Origin: Bacteroidia bacterium
GTDB taxonomy: Bacteria > Bacteroidota > Bacteroidia > Bacteroidales > GCA-2748055
Length of the DNA: 8,416 nt
Assembly: GCA_004525825.1 (NCBI GenBank)
Contig: SPBY01000110.1
Span: 1 to 8,416 of the forward strand
Direction of reading: 5' to 3'
In this document: positions 6,405-8,416 of the stretch, piece after piece
Layout of the letters: every line of letters starts with the position of its first letter
Numbering within the stretch: the stretch's first letter is position 1
Translations under genes and position numbers: made by a program
Notes under the pieces: generated by a model
Database searches by the model: none
Told to the model about the DNA's origin: nothing
Seen by the model: only the letters and a program-made list of their open reading frames with translations

Positions 6405-7355
6405 ATGAGAATTAGAAACATATTCAAATCCTTTTTAATAAATCTGCACAGGCATAAAAAATCTGAGCCAGACGTCTTTATTTTTTCACTTCCAAGAGCG
6501 GGATCCACCCTTTTAGCCGAAGTTTTAAATACTGATCCTCACTCAAAAATGGCTAGTGAATCTTTGGCTATGAATAAAGATAACACCCATGTGCTTAGGA
6601 AGTATTTCGAGAAAGGGTTTTTGGGTGAACGATATGTAGATATATCGGATGAAAATTTCCAGGGAATGATTAAATACTACGCTGATTTATCTGCCGGGAA
6701 AACTTGGAATAGCTATTATTGGAGTGATTTTTTTACTCCATATCACCATTTAACTACCACAAGGACAATTTTCAAAACTCATAGAGTCAGCTACTATTTT
6801 GATGATCTTATGGCCCATTTCAAGGATGATTTCGGGCTTTATTTATTAAGAAATCCTGTTTCTCATGCCCTATCTCGATTAAATAAAGGGTGGTCAACAT
6901 ATCTGGATTTATACGCTGAAGCGCTTAAGATCAAAGACATACTTCCCAGAAAAGCTGAATTAAAAATTGCTCAGGTTAAGGCTACTGGGAGTGACCTTGA
7001 AAAGTATATAGTTAGTTGGTGTTTAGAGAATTATGTTTTCATTCGTAGTTACCAGGAAGGCCGCTTAGCCTCGAATATCTTTGCGGTTTTTTACGAAGAG
7101 CTTGTATTAAATCCCGAGAATACCATCAAGGATATATGCCTTAAAGTAAAGATGGAATACAATGAAAATATGTTGTCTATTGTGGATGTTCCTTCAAGCG
7201 GTATTGTTCATAGTACCAAAGAAACAATAGATCAGATTAAAGCTGGAAATAAAAATTACCTGACAGACAGGTGGAAAGAAAGCATAAGTATACATACCGA
7301 GAAAAAAGTTGAGGATATCCTCACCAGTTTTGGAATAAGTATCTATTTAGAGTGA
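6405..7355 (+). CDS. PAPS-dependent sulfotransferase family protein
   Basis: This 316-residue protein is likely cytoplasmic or membrane-associated and would transfer sulfate from PAPS to a carbohydrate or another hydroxyl acceptor. The 5'-phosphosulfate loop is FIFSLPRAGSTLLAEVL (25-41), a clear PxxGSTLL P-loop-like motif. FKTHR (123-127) and LYLLRNPVSHALSRL (145-159) match the 3'-phosphate-binding region, with Arg149 and Ser157 as candidate contacts. TDRWKESI (287-294) sits where the C-terminal substrate/PAPS-loop tryptophan is often found. There is no signal peptide, and the N terminus is basic (RHKK, 16-19). Length is normal for the family. No good ribosome site precedes the ATG, which is the first in frame with the motif. 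The gene is markedly AT-rich (19 G/C in the 60 bases 6421-6480) compared with its neighbours, stands alone on the plus strand, and has no sulfate-activation genes in view, all of which suggest acquisition. The acceptor cannot be predicted. Confidence 0.9.
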   Translation: MRIRNIFKSFLINLHRHKKSEPDVFIFSLPRAGSTLLAEVLNTDPHSKMASESLAMNKDNTHVLRKYFEKGFLGERYVDISDENFQGMIKYYADLSAGKTWNSYYWSDFFTPYHHLTTTRTIFKTHRVSYYFDDLMAHFKDDFGLYLLRNPVSHALSRLNKGWSTYLDLYAEALKIKDILPRKAELKIAQVKATGSDLEKYIVSWCLENYVFIRSYQEGRLASNIFAVFYEELVLNPENTIKDICLKVKMEYNENMLSIVDVPSSGIVHSTKETIDQIKAGNKNYLTDRWKESISIHTEKKVEDILTSFGISIYLE

Positions 7356-8416
7356 GTTGTCTCCCTTTCTACAAATGCTCCAAAGCGCTTGTATCTGTCG
7401 TATAGCTCATCGTAGATCCTGACCATGGCCGGATCGGGATGGTATTCCGTTTCAAATCCACCTCCCATAGCCTCCTGGGCCTTGGGAATGGAGGGATGCA
7501 CTCCGGCCACTACGGCTGCTGCCATAGCCGATCCCAGGGCCACTGCCTGATCCGAACTGGCCACTTTGATGGGTTTGTTCAGCACATCGGCCACGATCTG
7601 CATCACCAGGGGCGATTTCTTGGCCACCCCACCCAGGGCAATGACCCCGTCGATGCGAACACCCTCCTTCACAAAGCGATCCACAATGCTCCTGGCCCCA
7701 TAGGCGGTGGACTCAATCAAGGCCCTGAAAATGGCCGGAGCATCGGTTCCCAGAGTCAGTCCCATGATGGCGCCTTTCAGGTTCTGATTGGCATCGGGGG
7801 TCCTGCGACCGTTCATCCAATCCAGGGCCAGCACCGAAGATTTACCAGGATCTACCTTTTCCGCTGCAGCGCTGAGTTCAGCAATCATCCGGTCGGCACT
7901 CTCCTCCATGATAAATTTTCTGGTTTTTTCATCGATCCCTTCAAGTTTCCCTAGCACCTCTTTTACAGGCCACATCAGTACTTCACTGAACCATGCATAG
8001 ATATCCCCGAAAGCCGATTGTCCCGCTTCCAGTCCCACCATGCCCGGTACAATGGATCCATCCACCTGTCCGCAGATTCCGCCCACCAATTTGTTGCCAA
8101 ATTCATTCATGGGAGCAATTAGCATATCACAGGTGGAAGTGCCCATGACCTTGCTCAGGTAATAGGGACGAATTTCTGCTCCAAGTGCCCCGAGATGGGC
8201 ATCAAAGGCACCTGCACCCACTATCACCCCTGTGCTCAGTCCCAGGCGACCGGCCCACTCTTCACTGAGTGTTCCCACCGCAATATCGCATTCATAGGTG
8301 TCCTTGAAAAGACGCTCCCTCATCCCTCCCAGCAGGGGGTCGAGTTTGACCAGAAATTCCTCGGCAGGCAGACCCTCAAAATTCTCGTGCCACATGGCCT
8401 TATGTCCGGCCGCGCA
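7343..8416 (-). CDS. araB: Ribulokinase, C-terminal part (5' end beyond the right edge)
   Basis: The frame is open to the right edge, giving 358 codons of a family usually near 550 residues. The upstream codons read CAAGHKA before MWHE, a stretch conserved in ribulokinases, so the Met at 8395 is internal, not the start. FGGY-kinase marks, numbered in the fragment, include GAFDAHLGALG (69-79) with the likely catalytic base Asp72, VMGTSTCDML (90-99), GQVDGSIVPGMVGLEAGQS (116-134), LDWMNGRRTPDANQ (198-211), and the ATP-site segment ALGGVAKKSPLVMQIVADVL (260-279). This pattern is typical of AraB. The enzyme phosphorylates L-ribulose with ATP to L-ribulose 5-phosphate, feeding the non-oxidative pentose phosphate pathway. 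The stop lies inside the 3' end of the convergent sulfotransferase gene, a 13-base overlap. The terminal RETTHSK tail may have been set by that junction. Related FGGY kinases are less likely alternatives. Confidence 0.92.
   Translation of the reverse strand, partial: CAAGHKAMWHENFEGLPAEEFLVKLDPLLGGMRERLFKDTYECDIAVGTLSEEWAGRLGLSTGVIVGAGAFDAHLGALGAEIRPYYLSKVMGTSTCDMLIAPMNEFGNKLVGGICGQVDGSIVPGMVGLEAGQSAFGDIYAWFSEVLMWPVKEVLGKLEGIDEKTRKFIMEESADRMIAELSAAAEKVDPGKSSVLALDWMNGRRTPDANQNLKGAIMGLTLGTDAPAIFRALIESTAYGARSIVDRFVKEGVRIDGVIALGGVAKKSPLVMQIVADVLNKPIKVASSDQAVALGSAMAAAVVAGVHPSIPKAQEAMGGGFETEYHPDPAMVRIYDELYDRYKRFGAFVERETTHSK

Noticed and set aside
7439..7954. A 171-codon plus-strand frame opposite araB
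   Set aside because: The minus-strand ribulokinase reading is unambiguous. The plus frame is His/Gly-rich low-information sequence with no recognisable domain.

Overview
The window reads as a chromosomal segment from a member of the Bacteroidota, probably an environmental or marine heterotroph. This assignment is inferred from protein style, from weak Shine-Dalgarno sequences at several starts, and from one candidate TAnnTTTG promoter. It cannot be taken below phylum from this sequence alone. Eight protein genes fill almost all of it. No RNA genes, insertion sequences or CRISPR arrays were seen.

Positions 1-6185 hold six genes, all on the minus strand and packed like one operon. In transcription order they are: a small secreted beta-strand-rich protein (6185-5571); a PrsW-family intramembrane protease (5568-4894); a nine-helix membrane protein that looks like a divergent CydA paralogue (4866-3817); a large fusion of a CydA-like membrane domain with eight c-type haem motifs (3820-1169); an SMP-30/gluconolactonase-type lipoprotein (1149-172); and the first 56 codons of glucose-6-phosphate dehydrogenase, zwf (170-1, running off the left edge). 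Spacings are 2 bases, 27 bases, a 4-base ATGA overlap, about 20 bases and 1 base, which argues for co-transcription.

The centrepiece is the pair at 3820-1169 and 4866-3817. Both proteins carry the landmarks of the cytochrome bd subunit I fold, yet neither is an ordinary quinol oxidase subunit. The quinol-binding Q-loop is missing from both. By eye alignment, the ligands expected for the high-spin haem site lie in the larger protein. A histidine at the low-spin haem position survives only in the smaller one. The larger protein continues after its eighth helix into a one-haem cytochrome c segment, a haem-free domain and a seven-haem tail, which topology places outside the cytoplasmic membrane. 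The inferred picture is a heterodimeric bd-superfamily complex exchanging electrons with periplasmic c haems rather than directly with a classical quinol site.

Positions 6186-6404 are an AT-rich divergent intergenic region. It is followed by a plus-strand sulfotransferase gene (6405-7355) that is much more AT-rich than everything around it and looks acquired. Its 3' end overlaps by 13 bases the 3' end of a convergent minus-strand gene, the C-terminal 358 codons of a ribulokinase (araB), which runs off the right edge.
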